Assembly: GCF_018691265.1 (NCBI RefSeq)
Contig: NW_024881313.1
Location: forward strand, 3,712,501 to 3,776,500
From: Tyto alba
Taxonomy: Eukaryota > Chordata > Aves > Strigiformes > Tytonidae
DNA length: 64,000 bases
Direction of reading: 5' to 3'
Part shown: in pieces, positions 48,001-60,250 of the stretch
Numbering within the stretch: the stretch's first letter is position 1
Layout of the letters: every line of letters starts with the position of its first letter
Translations under genes and position numbers: made by a program
Notes under the pieces: model-generated
Told to the model about the DNA's origin: nothing
The model's input: only the letters and a program-made list of their open reading frames with translations
Database searches by the model: none

Positions 48001-48839
48001 GTTTCAAAGGAACAGGGGGAAAAAAATGATAGAAAAAAGACTGCATCCTTAGAAGAAAGAAATCAAGTCTTTTCATGTAGACAGCAAAACAGAACTCTGA
48101 AATGTACATGTATGAGTACACTTTTCCCCCCTTCCTTTTTTGTTTTTTTTTTAAATCCTTTGGTGTTATAAAGGCATTGCTAACACAGTTTAAATAAGCA
48201 CATTTCACCTAAATAGTTTACTTGAGTTCCAGCTCACACACCTAATAAAACACAGGGTTTCAGAAATGTGCCAATATTGTAAGCACAAACTGTATATTCT
48301 ATTTTTTGAAAGTAACGTTTCATCATATGTTTGACAATTACATTTTAATACTGATGTCGACAGCAGGCCATGAAAATGTGCACCTAGGCTCTCAACTCTG
48401 GAATTTTATGGCTTCTTATCACTTGGTAATAGACTCTCCTTAGCACCATTTTTGCTTTGCTTGTAATACAGAATATTGTCCTATTTTTTCTCAGAAAGCT
48501 CCCAGTATGGTCAGCTGTGCTAAAATTCAAAAAAATATCCAGAGATTCTCTATCATAAACCTAAGAATGGCTCGGATACTAAGGAACTAGCACAATCCAT
48601 GTACATTTAATACAATTAATATTGCTTCCTACATGAAAGGAACGATACAGGCACCGAAAGACTTTAGTTATGAATGAAGGGGGGGCAAGAAGAGGAACTG
48701 AAGAGAAAGGCGTGGGCACTTTGGAAAGCCTCTGAACAGCAAAGCCCTAAGAAGCGATCGACAGGCCTCAAGAGAAAGAAAAATCAGATTTGCGGTGATG
48801 TTTACTGGGATTAAGGAGGGGAGAACCTTGCCAAGCAAA
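45003..48839. other. Non-coding stretch, nothing recognised
   Basis: AT-rich DNA between the solo LTR and the CpG-rich block. Open frames reach about 110 codons without family signatures. Confidence 0.55.
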
Positions 48840-49280
48840 TGCCGGAGTGAGACTGCTGCTTTTCACCGTCAGCCCTGTCTCCCAGGCGGCGCCGGCTGCC
48901 AGCTCACAGAAGGACGAGACGGGTGCCAGGGCTGCGCAGGGCGGCAGCGCGAGCAGGGACGGGGCGCGGGCCGCAGGCTGGGACACCCCCTCCCGCTGGC
49001 ACCTGCAAGCTGTTCGCCCTGTTCAGGCTGCCTCTTGCACCTTCACTCGGCGACTCTGCTCCAAGTCAGGCTTAATAAACCCTCCTGGGGCCTCCCTACC
49101 CGGCTTCTCCAGCGCTGGGGGTTACCACGAGCAAAGCGCAAATGGCGAGCAGGAGTGCAGGGCTTGCCGAGGCGGAGGGGAGCCGCACGAAGCAGGGCAG
49201 GTGCACTCCGGAGGGACATAATCCCCCAGTGAGATGCCTCGGGAGAGGGAGAGGTGGGAACACATCATCCCAGTCGGATG
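48840..49280. promoter_or_regulatory. CpG-island-like block
   Basis: GC-rich, with about 30 CpG dinucleotides in roughly 440 bases by hand count, which gives an observed/expected ratio near 0.7 in otherwise AT-rich, CpG-poor DNA. This meets the usual CpG-island size and content criteria. No TATA box, recognised first exon or gene lies beside it. Overlapping plus-strand frames of 145 and 124 codons reflect the lack of AT-rich stops. It is the strongest promoter candidate in the window, but it could be an orphan island or an enhancer. Confidence 0.5.
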
Positions 49281-51557
49281 AAAGCCTCTGGAGTGGTGCC
49301 TCTGCTGCTTCTGGCATAGACCTCCCCTGCCATTAAAAAGGAACGCACTTCAGAATAAGCTTTTCCTTACTCAGTTCACATAGAGCCGCTCATCTGAAAA
49401 TCGCATTGAAAATATTAATAAATTTAAACAACCTGAAAGCAAGCAAGGACTTCGGCACGTGCTCTGTAGATGTTCATGTCATGGGCAAACTGAAATCAAG
49501 CATGACCAGCCAAGTAGAGATGCTTCTCAGAGAGGGGCGTTTCCAGGCTGTTCAGTCTCTGCATCTTACCCATGCTGCTGAACTATTCTCTTGCAAGCTC
49601 TAAAAATAAATTCACTTTCAGATAAAGCTCAATGTTGTAAAATTCAAACACACATAGAAAGGCTTGGAAAGACAGCATGGAAAATATTATATTATCATAA
49701 AGAGAGCTCATGTTTGAAGTTTAAAGAAAAAAGTTCACAGAGTGTGTACTTCTTGCCTGGAACAGGTCAGATCAAGATTAATGGCTGGGTAATGTGACAG
49801 CTTTTGAGTACATGTATATGTGTATCAACTCTACTATTAAATTTAAACAAACTGCAGCATTTTGGTTTAAAGGAAGAATGTCTGCTGTTTCATCTTTTCT
49901 GAAAGTCTTTTACCTTCTTCTGTTACAGTATTTTAAAATTACTAATCCTGCTCAGTTTTATTTCCCTTTGAGCAGCAGAGTGTCAGTGATGTCTTATTAT
50001 ACAATCCAATTACTCTTATGTTTTCTGACTCTTTAAAAAGCTTTTTCATTAAAAACAACACCACAGCTAAGTGACAGGACTTTACTAAGCTTGTTTAGAC
50101 CACATCAGACCACACTTATTAAGGCCCTTCATTAATGCTTGCTGACTCTTCAGCTGGATCTATCACAGTCAGCTGTGACAAAGACATGCAATTTTAGGGG
50201 AGTGCTCTAGATTCTTCCAGGAATAAAGTTTGACTACTTTGGCTCCAAAAAAACATGTCTAATTGTACTAGTTGTCTTGCTAAACCATCTCGATCCAAAT
50301 TCCAAACCTCCGTAGCTCAAAACTGAGACCTCACTTCCCAGACTCCTTGGGTGCAAAAGCAGCTTGGCTGGCCCTCAAGCAGCCGCAGGTGCCGAAGATG
50401 GCAGCGTCACATCTGAAGGGACAGTTTCTGCTAGTTTAGAGCCTGATAAAAACAAACAAAACGCAGCTTCAACTGCTTAGATTCTACATTTAGAATTATT
50501 ATTTCTGTCAAGAACGATTATCTGTTCCCCATCTATGATGAAAAGACACGTGCTTACATATTCACACATAGCTTTTACAGTTTGGACATTTTTAATGGGT
50601 TTGTAACTCTTGGTAGTGTTGATACACATAGTAGGAAATTTTGACAGGACTGATAAATCCTTTGAAATCTGATTTTTAAGTCACCCTGGAGGATACATTA
50701 AATCTTGCTAAAAGGAAGCTAGCTAAATGTGGAAGCTAAGAGAGTTAAACCTTCCCAGGCATTATGGTAAACAGAGATACCACACTGAAGGCTGAGAGCA
50801 AATACATGCCACATAGCAAAAAGATATTTGAGAAAGTGGAAAAGGAAGGCAGCATAGCTGAACAGCAGGGTATGAGAGGTTATCTGATGCAAGAAAACAT
50901 CCTTCTGAAAGCTGGAGTCATGTCCAATTCAAGGAAGTAGAAAGACTCATGAGCTATTGCAGGTTAAATACATAAAAAAACAACAACAAAACAAAACAAA
51001 ACAAAACAAAACAAAGCAAATTCAAAACACATTTTCTGGTGGCTAAAGGTGGGAGGAAGACATGGGGCTGTTGCTGAGCCTGTGGCTAATGCTGTACAGC
51101 TCTTCCTACGCAAACATGCTCTAGCCACTGTTCCAGGTGCTGTGCTTTAGCCAGTTGCCCAGCACCAGCAAATATCTTGCAACTGACGGAGAACGGGGAA
51201 AATATAATCGCTACAAAGTCATCTTACAGGAATACTGTTTGTCCCCCTTCGCACTTCTTCAGATCACCTACCTTCTGCTGTGTTTATTCTACTATTTCCA
51301 AAGGCAGGGAAAGAAGGACAAACATGAGCAAGGCACTTTGAGAGAGTGATGCTAAGGGTTGCAGGTAGTCTCCTCAGACTTGTACCATTGTAAGGCTGAT
51401 TTATATTTTATTCTTACTAAGGCTGTCCAAAGAAAAATTATCCCTGACAATATAAACCCAAGAGGATGTCTACTTAGTAGCACATCTGTTTTGATTCCCA
51501 TTTGCACTGACGGGACCTGGACACCGCTCTGACAGGTCAGCTACTCCTGGAACTTAC
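49281..51557. other. Non-coding stretch, nothing recognised
   Basis: AT-rich DNA with a (CAAAA)n array at 50981-51020. No coding or RNA feature is recognised. Confidence 0.55.
50981..51020. repeat. (CAAAA)n microsatellite
   Basis: Two CAA units, then about five pentanucleotide CAAAA units, ending in CAAAG. Confidence 0.92.
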
Positions 51558-51676
51558 CTTCTCTTACAAAACCTAAAGTCAGGCTCTCCAATGGTGCCAT
51601 CCGGCTGAATTTTCCCAAGGTCTGGTTCCTTAGGATCACAGATTATGAAGACTGGTGTGTTTACCAGGCAGAAGGG
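51558..51676 (-). other. Best candidate protein-coding exon, minus strand
   Basis: Minus-strand segment of 119 nt between an acceptor (CTTCTCCCGAAATAG) and a donor AGAAG|GTAAGT close to consensus. One frame is open over all 39 codons, then two nt (phase 2). G is frequent at first codon positions, and GC exceeds the flanks with a retained CpG. The peptide includes CDPKEPDLGKIQPDG and GEPDFRFCK, which reads like a structured, possibly extracellular or enzyme-type segment. A TAG directly precedes the acceptor in frame, so the reading needs splicing. I do not recognise the family. The neighbouring exon candidate at about 51.9-52.0 kb does not join in phase. Chance remains possible. Confidence 0.42.
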
Positions 51677-52677
51677 CTATTTCGGGAGAAGCAGTGAGAA
51701 TGAGATGAAAACAGACCGGCCTAAAATTTGGTTTGGTTTCAAGTAATAACCTCATTACTAAACTCTTTTCTCAGTATTTCAGAATGCTGGTCCAGGCCTG
51801 AAGGTGAGTTTCTCATTCTTCCTTAGAGTTCCCCCAAATGAGAGCTGGCATCTCCCATTACATGGACTGCAGGCTCCAATAAATCACAGGATACAGTAAA
51901 CTGAGCTGATTACCGAATCTTACCCATACGATCGTATTTCTTTAAGTTTGTCACAATGTGGCAGGTAATCAGGAAGAAAATGACCTTGCTGATGTGCTTA
52001 TGGGAGACTTAGATATCAAAAAAATCCTCAAGTCATTCCTGCTTGACATCACACAATCAGACTCAGTATCTTCAAGCAAGATAAACATATTCATGGTGCG
52101 AAAAAATCTGTTAAAATAAAATATGCAAATGCTTTCAGGCTTGCATGTCGTTGATACTTTGGAAAGGTTTTGTGCGCCCACGATGTTTCTCCTTTCAAGG
52201 GTAGTAAGGGACACGTCCAAATCATTACCTCAGCAGCTGCTATTCCAAATGGTACCCAACAGCCTCAGAAATGAACAGCATCAACTTCTTCAAGTACATA
52301 TCAATGAATAAATCTGTTCTGAAATGTTTACTAGAGAGCAGTCTGATCATCAAGGATGGGGAAAGTCAGTAAGAGACAAAGCAACTGTTGGAACATAAAT
52401 CCAGGATAATACTGTTCACATCACTGACTTTACTTGCAGTTACTTAACTGGTTTAAACATAACTCTACCTAACCGCAAGCCTGAGCATAGCAGAGCTTTA
52501 CATTTGGAGGGAGACAGTACATATAAGAAAGGAGGGAAAAACTAAAAGAATTCTATCTAAATTCTACTGAGACAAAGCATGTCCTACACTGATTTTATAA
52601 TAAGATCCAAAAATGTATAAGACAAATTTGTAACACACTATTATATAAAACAAAAATAAGGTAAACTATACTTGGGT

Positions 52678-52691
52678 AAAAAAAAAAAAAA
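52678..52691. repeat. A14 homopolymer
   Basis: Fourteen consecutive A without a visible retroposed gene upstream. Confidence 0.9.
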
Positions 52692-53633
52692 GTCCTAAAT
52701 ACGTCCTTTGTATGGGACAAAGCTCCCAATGAGGTCCAATGGGGGATCTCACTCATTCTCGAATGAATTAAGAATGTTTCCTGAAAAAAATTCTGTTTTC
52801 ACTCCACGTTGATTTTAATTTTAGTCCCTGGTAATAACTAAGTAGTTCTCTTTTTCTGCCCAATTTTTTCCCAGTTATGAAACAGGTGTTGTGAGGATTA
52901 GTTAAGCATTTATAGAATGATGAAAAAAGATTTTTTTTAAAAAAATCCTCCGAAGTTCTTTATTATACATTATAGTATATCCAGTAGTTTTAAAGTTAAC
53001 ATACTTACAAACTCTAGTCAGTGATGGAGTTTCTTTCTATAAAACACCCTGTTCAGACAAATTTGTGTACACTTATGTTTTCTAGGCTCTCTGGATGCTT
53101 TCAATCAATACCAAGAGTCAGTGTGCAGTTTTCTAAAGCAGCTTAAAAGGTGAAGCTGAAAGCCTTTTCCTGTAAAGTGAAAGTAAAATATACTCCTCAG
53201 TTATACTTACAATCATTTTATATTGAGTTTTTCCTTCTTTAATTTTTGAGAAGTCTGTTTTGATAAGCTTATTATGCATATTGATAAGACAGATCAATTA
53301 TTTTAAAAAATCAACCTGAATCAGACTCCCCCTCATTTGCATCATTTAGGCTACAATACTTGCCAATAACTGTGAATAATATAAATTTTAAATTATACTC
53401 TTCAGTGAATATATTTATTACTGTCATATCTGAGCAAGAGGAAGCAATTGCAATACCAAGTGATGACATGTACTCATCAAACCAAAAGAGATCAAAGGAT
53501 CTGAAGCAAATAAAAGACAGAAAAGGCTTTCACAAGCCAAAGCCCTCTGCAGCAATTCTTTGCAGACAATGTGGCTCCTCCTTCTTAGGTAAAAGAATTA
53601 AAGAAGAAACAGCTCATGGGGGGCGGGGGAGCA

Positions 53634-53687
53634 AATTCCTGCTATTTTCCTAAACATTCTAATTCCTGTTATTTTCTTAAACATACA
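53634..53687. repeat. 27-bp tandem duplication
   Basis: Two adjacent 27-bp units beginning AATTCCTG, identical at 23 of 27 positions. A small local duplication that has since diverged. Confidence 0.8.
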
Positions 53688-55988
53688 CACATATTTTGAT
53701 ACATGTAATAATTGCGTGCCCGTTCTTCACCATTTTGACTGTGGTTTACACCCCCTAACATCATGCTTCTAGCATTCTCCAAGATTTTTGGGCCCCAAAC
53801 TGTCATTTATTTTATATTTACACAGCTACCAGCCTCTCTGTGGCCTTCTCACACAACCTCTATATAAACGTATGTCAGCATAAATGAAACAACAGTAATT
53901 ACAGTATCCTGTTCAACAACATTCAGCAAAGTAGACCTCCAGTCCTGACTGCACCTCTTACGTGCATGATATGAACGCTTCTAACTAATAATGATCTGTT
54001 CTGTTGAGCAAAGTTTTACTCTGAAATGAATTATCTTTATCTTCATGTCATTTTATCCCTTCATAGTTTAACCATCATGTGATCAGCTCCTGCGATAAAC
54101 AACACAAAACTAAAAGAATAAAAAACCTTGAAAATGACAGATTGAGGTTTAAGTTTCTGATGTCAAGAACGCATTATGTCTCTGAAGAAAAGGGAGACGC
54201 AAGCTTTCAAGAATACATCAGGCAGAAAGAAGAAAGGAAAGATAAGCTCAGCATCAGTCAACAAATGAGTAAAATTAATGTTATATTTCTATACCTTTCA
54301 AGTCAACAATCTACATTACTGTAACTTAACTGTCTAGTGTTCAGGAACAGCTGTTCCAGAATAACTATTCCATAGTATTTCCATGTTTGAACATTTTTTT
54401 CATTACACTTCTTAAGACCTTTTTTAAAAATAATTTTTAATGTGAAAGCCAGCCCACATATAACCTGTACACATCTGCCAAACTTTGTAGTTCTAGAAGA
54501 AATCGCACAGTATGTGTTGATTTCTTAAGTTGCCAGTGCCTAAAGATTTACCGTTACATTAATCATTAAAAATAATACACTTAATTCTTTGGTTTTGCAC
54601 TTAATCTTTGTTTTTTCGGGTTTATTTTTAAAATCAATGGTGTGAGGCAATTTAATGGATTTGGGAGCATAATTTTTTGCTTCTTCTTTCTTGGAGCTTA
54701 TTGCATTAACTAATCCATCACTTCTGAAAGGAAATAAAACAACTGTTTAGCAGTGCGCAATAGCACTACCCAGCAATGCTACCTACCCAACAGCATGCCC
54801 AGAAAACCTCTTCATTTTATGTTCACGACACTTTTTCAAATCGCAGGAGAAATCACTCAAACTGCAATATGGAAAGCCACCACAGTGGTCACTCCAGGCG
54901 CTGTGTCGATGGAAATGAAGCTCTCGGATAGCTCCATAAAAACCCGAAACCTTCTGTCCTAGAAATCACACTGTATCATGTGTGTACCTAAAATGCTACT
55001 GCAGCATAGGATGCTTCTTCACTTTGACAGCCAACTGTTGGTTCAGTTAGAGGAAAAAAGGTTATTGCCTAATTTTTCATGGTCAGTGACTGATGCTTTC
55101 AGGTATGCCTTAGAGCTCCCCTGCTTGCGCACTCACTCAGAAATGCCAGATAAGGCCTGAACCCAACATTCAACATTTTGTATCAGACCTAAGGCTTTTC
55201 TCTCCCACCTGCTTAGACGTACTCATCTACTACCAAAATGACCAGAGGTTCTACATTAAAAACCTATAAAATTCTCCCTCTGTTAAATAACATGGTCTGA
55301 TACAACAACCTGCTTTGTAAAGAGGGTTCAGAATCCGGTATTCTCCCTATACAACCTAAATAAAAACATCTCTTTTCTTGTCTACATAATTTTGTAAATT
55401 CTCACCAATCTGACATCTACTTACTTCCATCCTCCAGTTCATCCATTTTATTTCTCAATGGTTTACCAATTTACTGCTGGTTTTAGTGTCATAATGGAAG
55501 AGGAGTAAAAAGCACGCCTGTCAATCACTATTTCCACAGCTTTAATTTGTCTCCGAGCCTCAAGCGCTCACTCGGGGAGCACTGAAGTTCCATCCACGAC
55601 AGCCAGATCTATTTAAGTCATTATTTACTGTTTTTTCTCTAAACTTAAACAAAATTTCAAACATACACCAATATATTAGACACAAATGAGCATGAGGAAG
55701 TTTAGGACTGAATTTTGTCTTTCCATTTTTGTTAAGACATCAAAGGATTCAATTTTTTTTTCAGTAAATAAGTTCGTCAACACAAAACAATCTAACTACA
55801 TGCTTCAGATTGCAAAATAAAGCAAATACAGAGCGATCACAGCATGATGCTAAAAGCTGTCCATCATCTTGGTTTGCCTGGCAGGAGATCGGGAGTATGA
55901 TCTCTCAAGAAGCACGTATTTACACAGATTATGTATAATTTAAGTCTTGTACATAAACCTTGAAAATTTATCACCAATTAATTGACAC

Positions 55989-55989
<1 letters not shown>

Positions 55990-56025
<36 letters not shown>
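55990..56025. repeat. (TA)n microsatellite
   Basis: Fourteen to fifteen pure TA units, then a G interruption and two more. Prone to slippage and cruciform extrusion. Confidence 0.95.
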
Positions 56026-56172
56026 GACGTAAATGCACTGAATATTAAATATGTTATGTACCAGTATTTGAAGGAGGGGGAATTTACTATGTAGCCTATA
56101 ATAATTTTCCCCATCATAACAGTACATGCTGCTTTAATGGAAACTGCATAAAAATACTCAGATAAGCAACTA

Positions 56173-56248
56173 CCTAGTCCTGCAAGCTGCTGATTTACTA
56201 CCTTAATGCAGTGGGAACAGAAGGTACCGAGCAGCTTGCAGGGTCAGG
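56173..56248. repeat. Long hairpin: ancient palindromic repeat or miRNA-like fold
   Basis: Arms CCTGCAAGCTGCT (56179-56191) and AGCAGCTTGCAGG (56230-56242) are perfect 13-bp complements. The pairing extends outward through two G-U pairs and one mismatch to CCT/AGG, for about 19 paired positions. An inner 6-bp stem, TACCTT with AAGGTA, closes a 16-nt loop. The size (76 nt) suits a microRNA precursor, but the layout also matches a palindromic amniote repeat that I remember with ends like CCTGATCCTGCAAGGTGCT. I favour the repeat relic. Confidence 0.6.
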
Positions 56249-56850
56249 ACTTAATACTCTGTGCTTGTAACGGGTTTTTCATTTAAAAAACAAAATCTTT
56301 TACAAATAATTAATTCATCTTTATGACATTTCTGTGCACTACAGAATTTTGATTGCAACATTCAGGGATTTTGTAAAGACCTAAATCTTGGAACTTTGAG
56401 GAACCTTATATGAAAAATTCTGCTCTAACTCTTAAATGCTCATTAATTACTAGCCTTAATATTGGAATCAAAAAGAGTGAAACGTGATCCAGCTATAGCT
56501 GGAACATAAATCCAGCGGGGTCGTATGTTCATAAAGCAAAGGAGAAGAAGGAAAAAAGCTTTTCAATCAAAGGAAGAAAGAGGGTTTGAGACAAATCTAC
56601 ATACTGTTCTATACAGCATTCTATTAATAAGATTTTCCTATCAGGTCTCCTTGCATCATAGGTGTGGGCTTTGTGTTTGTTTGGGTTTTTTACTTTTTAT
56701 TTTTAAACCTGCACCACCGAATGTCGACATCGCATATTTTGAAACCCACCTCAAATTTATCCTTTCTTTTAGGAGCTCTTGGCTGTAGAAAGCAGGACCT
56801 AGAAGTCATGGCATGCTGACTCAGCGGTAACTCTACCAGCTATATACATA
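56249..56850. other. Non-coding stretch, nothing recognised
   Basis: AT-rich DNA with no supported feature. Confidence 0.6.
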
Positions 56851-57160
56851 GGAACAGCAACAATGGATCAGATCGGTAGATTATCTCCCACAGTGACTAT
56901 CATTGGATACCTAAAGAAGTGTAAAAGGATACAGCAGGCATATAGCGTATATATTTCACTAGTTTCCCAACCTCCACACAGCTGAGGGACTTTAGACAGA
57001 GGTGATATTGTTGCGTTTAACAGCAGTGGATGGATCTTCCTCCTGTAAAGTTATCTAAACATGCTAACAGCCCACATCAGCCACTAGCATCCCTAATTTT
57101 CTATGCCAAAGAGGTCCACATTTTATATATGTCTCTGTGCTAGGAAGTAGCTAACCCCAC
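56851..57160 (+). repeat. Probable relic of an old amniote interspersed repeat
   Basis: Begins GGAACAGCAACAATGGATCA, continues with CTCCCACAGTGACTATCATT and ends near GCCAAAGAGGTCCACATTTT. These three landmarks fall in the order of a repeat I remember from reptile DNA (ACTGGATCAGACC, then a CTGTCTCCAACAGTGGCC core, then GGCAAAGAGTTCCACAGG). High divergence implies an origin before the bird radiation. Confidence 0.45.
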
Positions 57161-59439
57161 ACTCCTTACCAGGATAGGATTTGGTTCCCTAATAAGCTAC
57201 ACATGCTCACGCACAATAAAACTGCCTCAAAATGGGAGATACAAGGGCTGGCACTGTCTGTGGGGCTGCAACACTGTATAATATGCATAAATACTACAGT
57301 GCTACATGCACACAAAGGTAGGGGCCAGCCACACATGAACAACATACAAACTGCCTTTAACAGCAACCACATAGATGCCTTGGAAAAGATGTCATCTAAC
57401 CTAAAAGAGGATCTGTCTGGGTCTCTCGTGATCCCCTCATCCTCCCGCCTTTCCTTTAGGGCATTCCGATCTAGTTTATCGGGGACGTAAGGGAGAATCA
57501 GGGCGGCTTCACGCAGCAGAAGGATATTACAACAGACACGCCATGTCTTTTGATGGTAAACTTAGTGCTGAAAGAGCTGTCAGATGTGTGCTTCCGAGCA
57601 GAGCAGAGGGCCTCTGGCACACTGCACGTTGCTGGAGCAGAACCACCACCTTCTCCCGGGATCTCCTGCCTGCCCTTGCACTGGCTGTGCCCAGTGTGCC
57701 TGTACGTGATGCGTGCTTGCCATTTTTCTTCCTTGCCATAACACGAAGCCAAACATTTAACCAATTGATCTGTCGAGATAAGACAAATTTTTAGCAATTC
57801 AACATCTGCTCAGCAAGCTGAATCTCATTTACAAACTGAGGTCTCCCTCTCTTCTAACATTAAATTTTCTTCTTCGATGACATAAAAAGCGGAACACCAC
57901 AAGCGCACTTTGTAACGTTTTTTTTTTTTAAAAAGCTACAAGCAGTGTTTAAACAGCCAACCAGAAGGTGAGAAGGAAGGAGAGGAACAGCTACATGTCA
58001 AGCTTGTAAGAAGAAACTGAGAAATGTGCCTTGACACACAGGTCACAGCAGGTGACACGTGATTTACTGATGATGAGAAAGGGCCCACCTAGTACGTTCT
58101 ACACTGTCAGTAATAATACCATACTGGAGACACCTTGTCTCGGGGGAATCGGACTGCCTGATAAAGATATCCTCAGAACAGATGTCTTATTTACTGAACT
58201 AATTCTTTTGTGATGACCTTGGTCAATACCAGAAGCAAGGCACGCAACACTTGTGCATTCTTCTGAATTTTAAAAACCTTTTAAGGTCTCCTTACCTTAC
58301 CAAACACATCAGCCTGTGCTGTCAAGTTCCAACCTATTCGTCAGCAACTTTAAAGCGCATTAATGTTGCAAGCGGACTATTGCAACATCAGTTTCCTTCT
58401 ACCAGGATACACTCACCCTCCAGCCCTGGGATTTGGATTATTGCTGAGTAAAACAAGGTGATGAAACTATTATTTCTGAATTGTGCATGATTCATAGCTG
58501 GTAATAACCACCTCCAAATGTAAAATTCAAATTTACATTCTCATAATCAAAGGTCAGAAAAAAACCAGCAAGAATGGGTCATTATTCATAGCAGTTAAAA
58601 CTATACATTTACAGTAGCTACTGTATATAATTCTTAGACAAACTGTGACTACACCTGTAAAGAGTGTGATATATACAGAGTTACAGATTTATAGCTTCTG
58701 GTATAAATCCTGCTATATTTCCTTGCAACAAACGCTTTTTTTTATGCAATATTAATGCACCATTCCTTAACACACAGTTCTCCAAATATTTAATCTCCTA
58801 AATACCTCCTCCTTCTGCAGGAAAGAAGAACTGGCCACAACAGACTGGCTCCCCAGCATGGGAACACCTTCTGCCAGCACTCAGTGTTGCAAGCCAGGCA
58901 AATCCAGCCACTGTTGCCCTTTAGCCAAAAGGTATGTATATCAACAAAGCAACTTAAACCCCCCCCCACACATTTCTTTGTCTAAAATACCAGGTTTAAG
59001 ACTTACCTATGCACTGTAACATACAAATTATTATTGTCTGAAACATGTAAAACATTATGGACACAGACATACAAGAGGACTGTGTATAATACTCACTAAT
59101 GTAAAATATTCCTGCCTACAATCGCTCAGCGTTTGGCATATCTAAGCTTCCTTAGAACCATCAAACAGAAGGCAAGAACTCATCAATTCAACTAGTATCC
59201 AAAAAGGTCATCATCATGACAGCATGAAAGACTGTCCGTTTGATCCTCCACATATGTCTCTGAGACAAGCAGATCTGTAAGAAGAATAAGACTTTTGCTT
59301 TACAGAGTACCAATATAAGCTAAATTGTGAAGCAGACATGCATTGTACCAGTTTCCAGGCTGTTTTATTCTCGGGTAATCACAGCCTACACATTCAATAA
59401 CTAACTGTTGAACCAATCACTACATCAGAATGGGGTACT
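57161..59439. other. Non-coding stretch, nothing recognised
   Basis: Overlapping frames on both strands around 57.5-57.8 kb coincide with locally higher GC. A T12A5 tract lies at 57918-57934. No supported gene. Confidence 0.55.
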
Positions 59440-60250
59440 TTGGCATTTTTCCCTTTTGAATTTTTATTATTTTTAATAAGAATGGTGAGTTCTTTATAAT
59501 CATCAAATACAAAAGGCTTCAGCTTTAATTTAGAGCAAGAACACCCTGGCCTGCAGAAGCTTGGCATGAGGAACAGAAATAAAAAGAACTCTCATTGCCC
59601 TTTTAAAAATCAAAAGTAGCACCTTATCAGCATAATGACAGCGTTATTTAAATAGCTTTCATGTGCCATTTTCACAACACTATTTCTATTAAATCATTGA
59701 GAATAAACATCTATTTTCATTTACTAATCTTTTTCCCAATTAGAATCTCTCTGAATCTGTGTACAATAGTAATTTCATTTCTTCTCACTTGCTTGCATCT
59801 TAATTAAAATCAGCCTATGTTGACTTTCATTTTTACAATATATCTGCCTATTTCACATCATAGCACCTTCATGACCCCCAGAGAGTCAAGAGCCTTTAAT
59901 ATTTTATTTTGACCTTGTTAAGTTACTGGAACCATCAAAGATTTTTTTTCTTCCCTCAGTAAGTGTTTTTTTATCCTTCTCGAAACACAGAGCGTGTGTG
60001 AAAACACATAGTTGAGAGCTATGCTGCCTCTAAACAACATATGTCTGCTCATTTATTTAAAAATACAATTTGTTGCCTTTCAATTTATTACAAGAATTCA
60101 TTTATGAACTATAAAACTCATTATTAATTAAGTGAGGATCACCGCTTAAATGATATTTAAAGGCCTTTTCCCCTGAGCTTCAGGACAGAAAAACAGGCTT
60201 TGATTTTCAATTAAAAAAAAAAATAAATCCATAATTGGTGATTTTATAAG
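59440..60250. promoter_or_regulatory. Possible conserved non-coding element (homeodomain-motif rich)
   Basis: About 800 bases rich in TAAT/ATTA cores in varied, non-repetitive contexts, including CCAATTAGAA, CTTAATTAAAATC, ATTATTAATTAAGTG and CATAATTGGTG. There are no simple repeats except one A11 run (60213-60223), and the sequence is low in CpG. Texture like this is typical of vertebrate developmental enhancers, but the same motifs also arise from AT-rich composition. The call rests on texture only. Confidence 0.25.

Larger units (their letters stand above)
51677..55989. other. Non-coding stretch, nothing firmly recognised
   Basis: AT-rich DNA with an A14 run at 52678-52691 and a 27-bp tandem duplication at 53634-53687. 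Open frames of up to 97 codons carry no family signature. Confidence 0.55.

Noticed and set aside
48795..49232. 145- and 124-codon plus-strand frames
   Set aside because: They coincide with the CpG-rich block, where stop codons are rare. The peptides are R/G/A-rich with no domain.
51900..52020. Open minus-strand segment before a GTAAGA donor near 51.92 kb as the exon upstream of 51558-51676
   Set aside because: Two frames are open, the acceptor is weak and neither frame joins the 51676 acceptor in phase.
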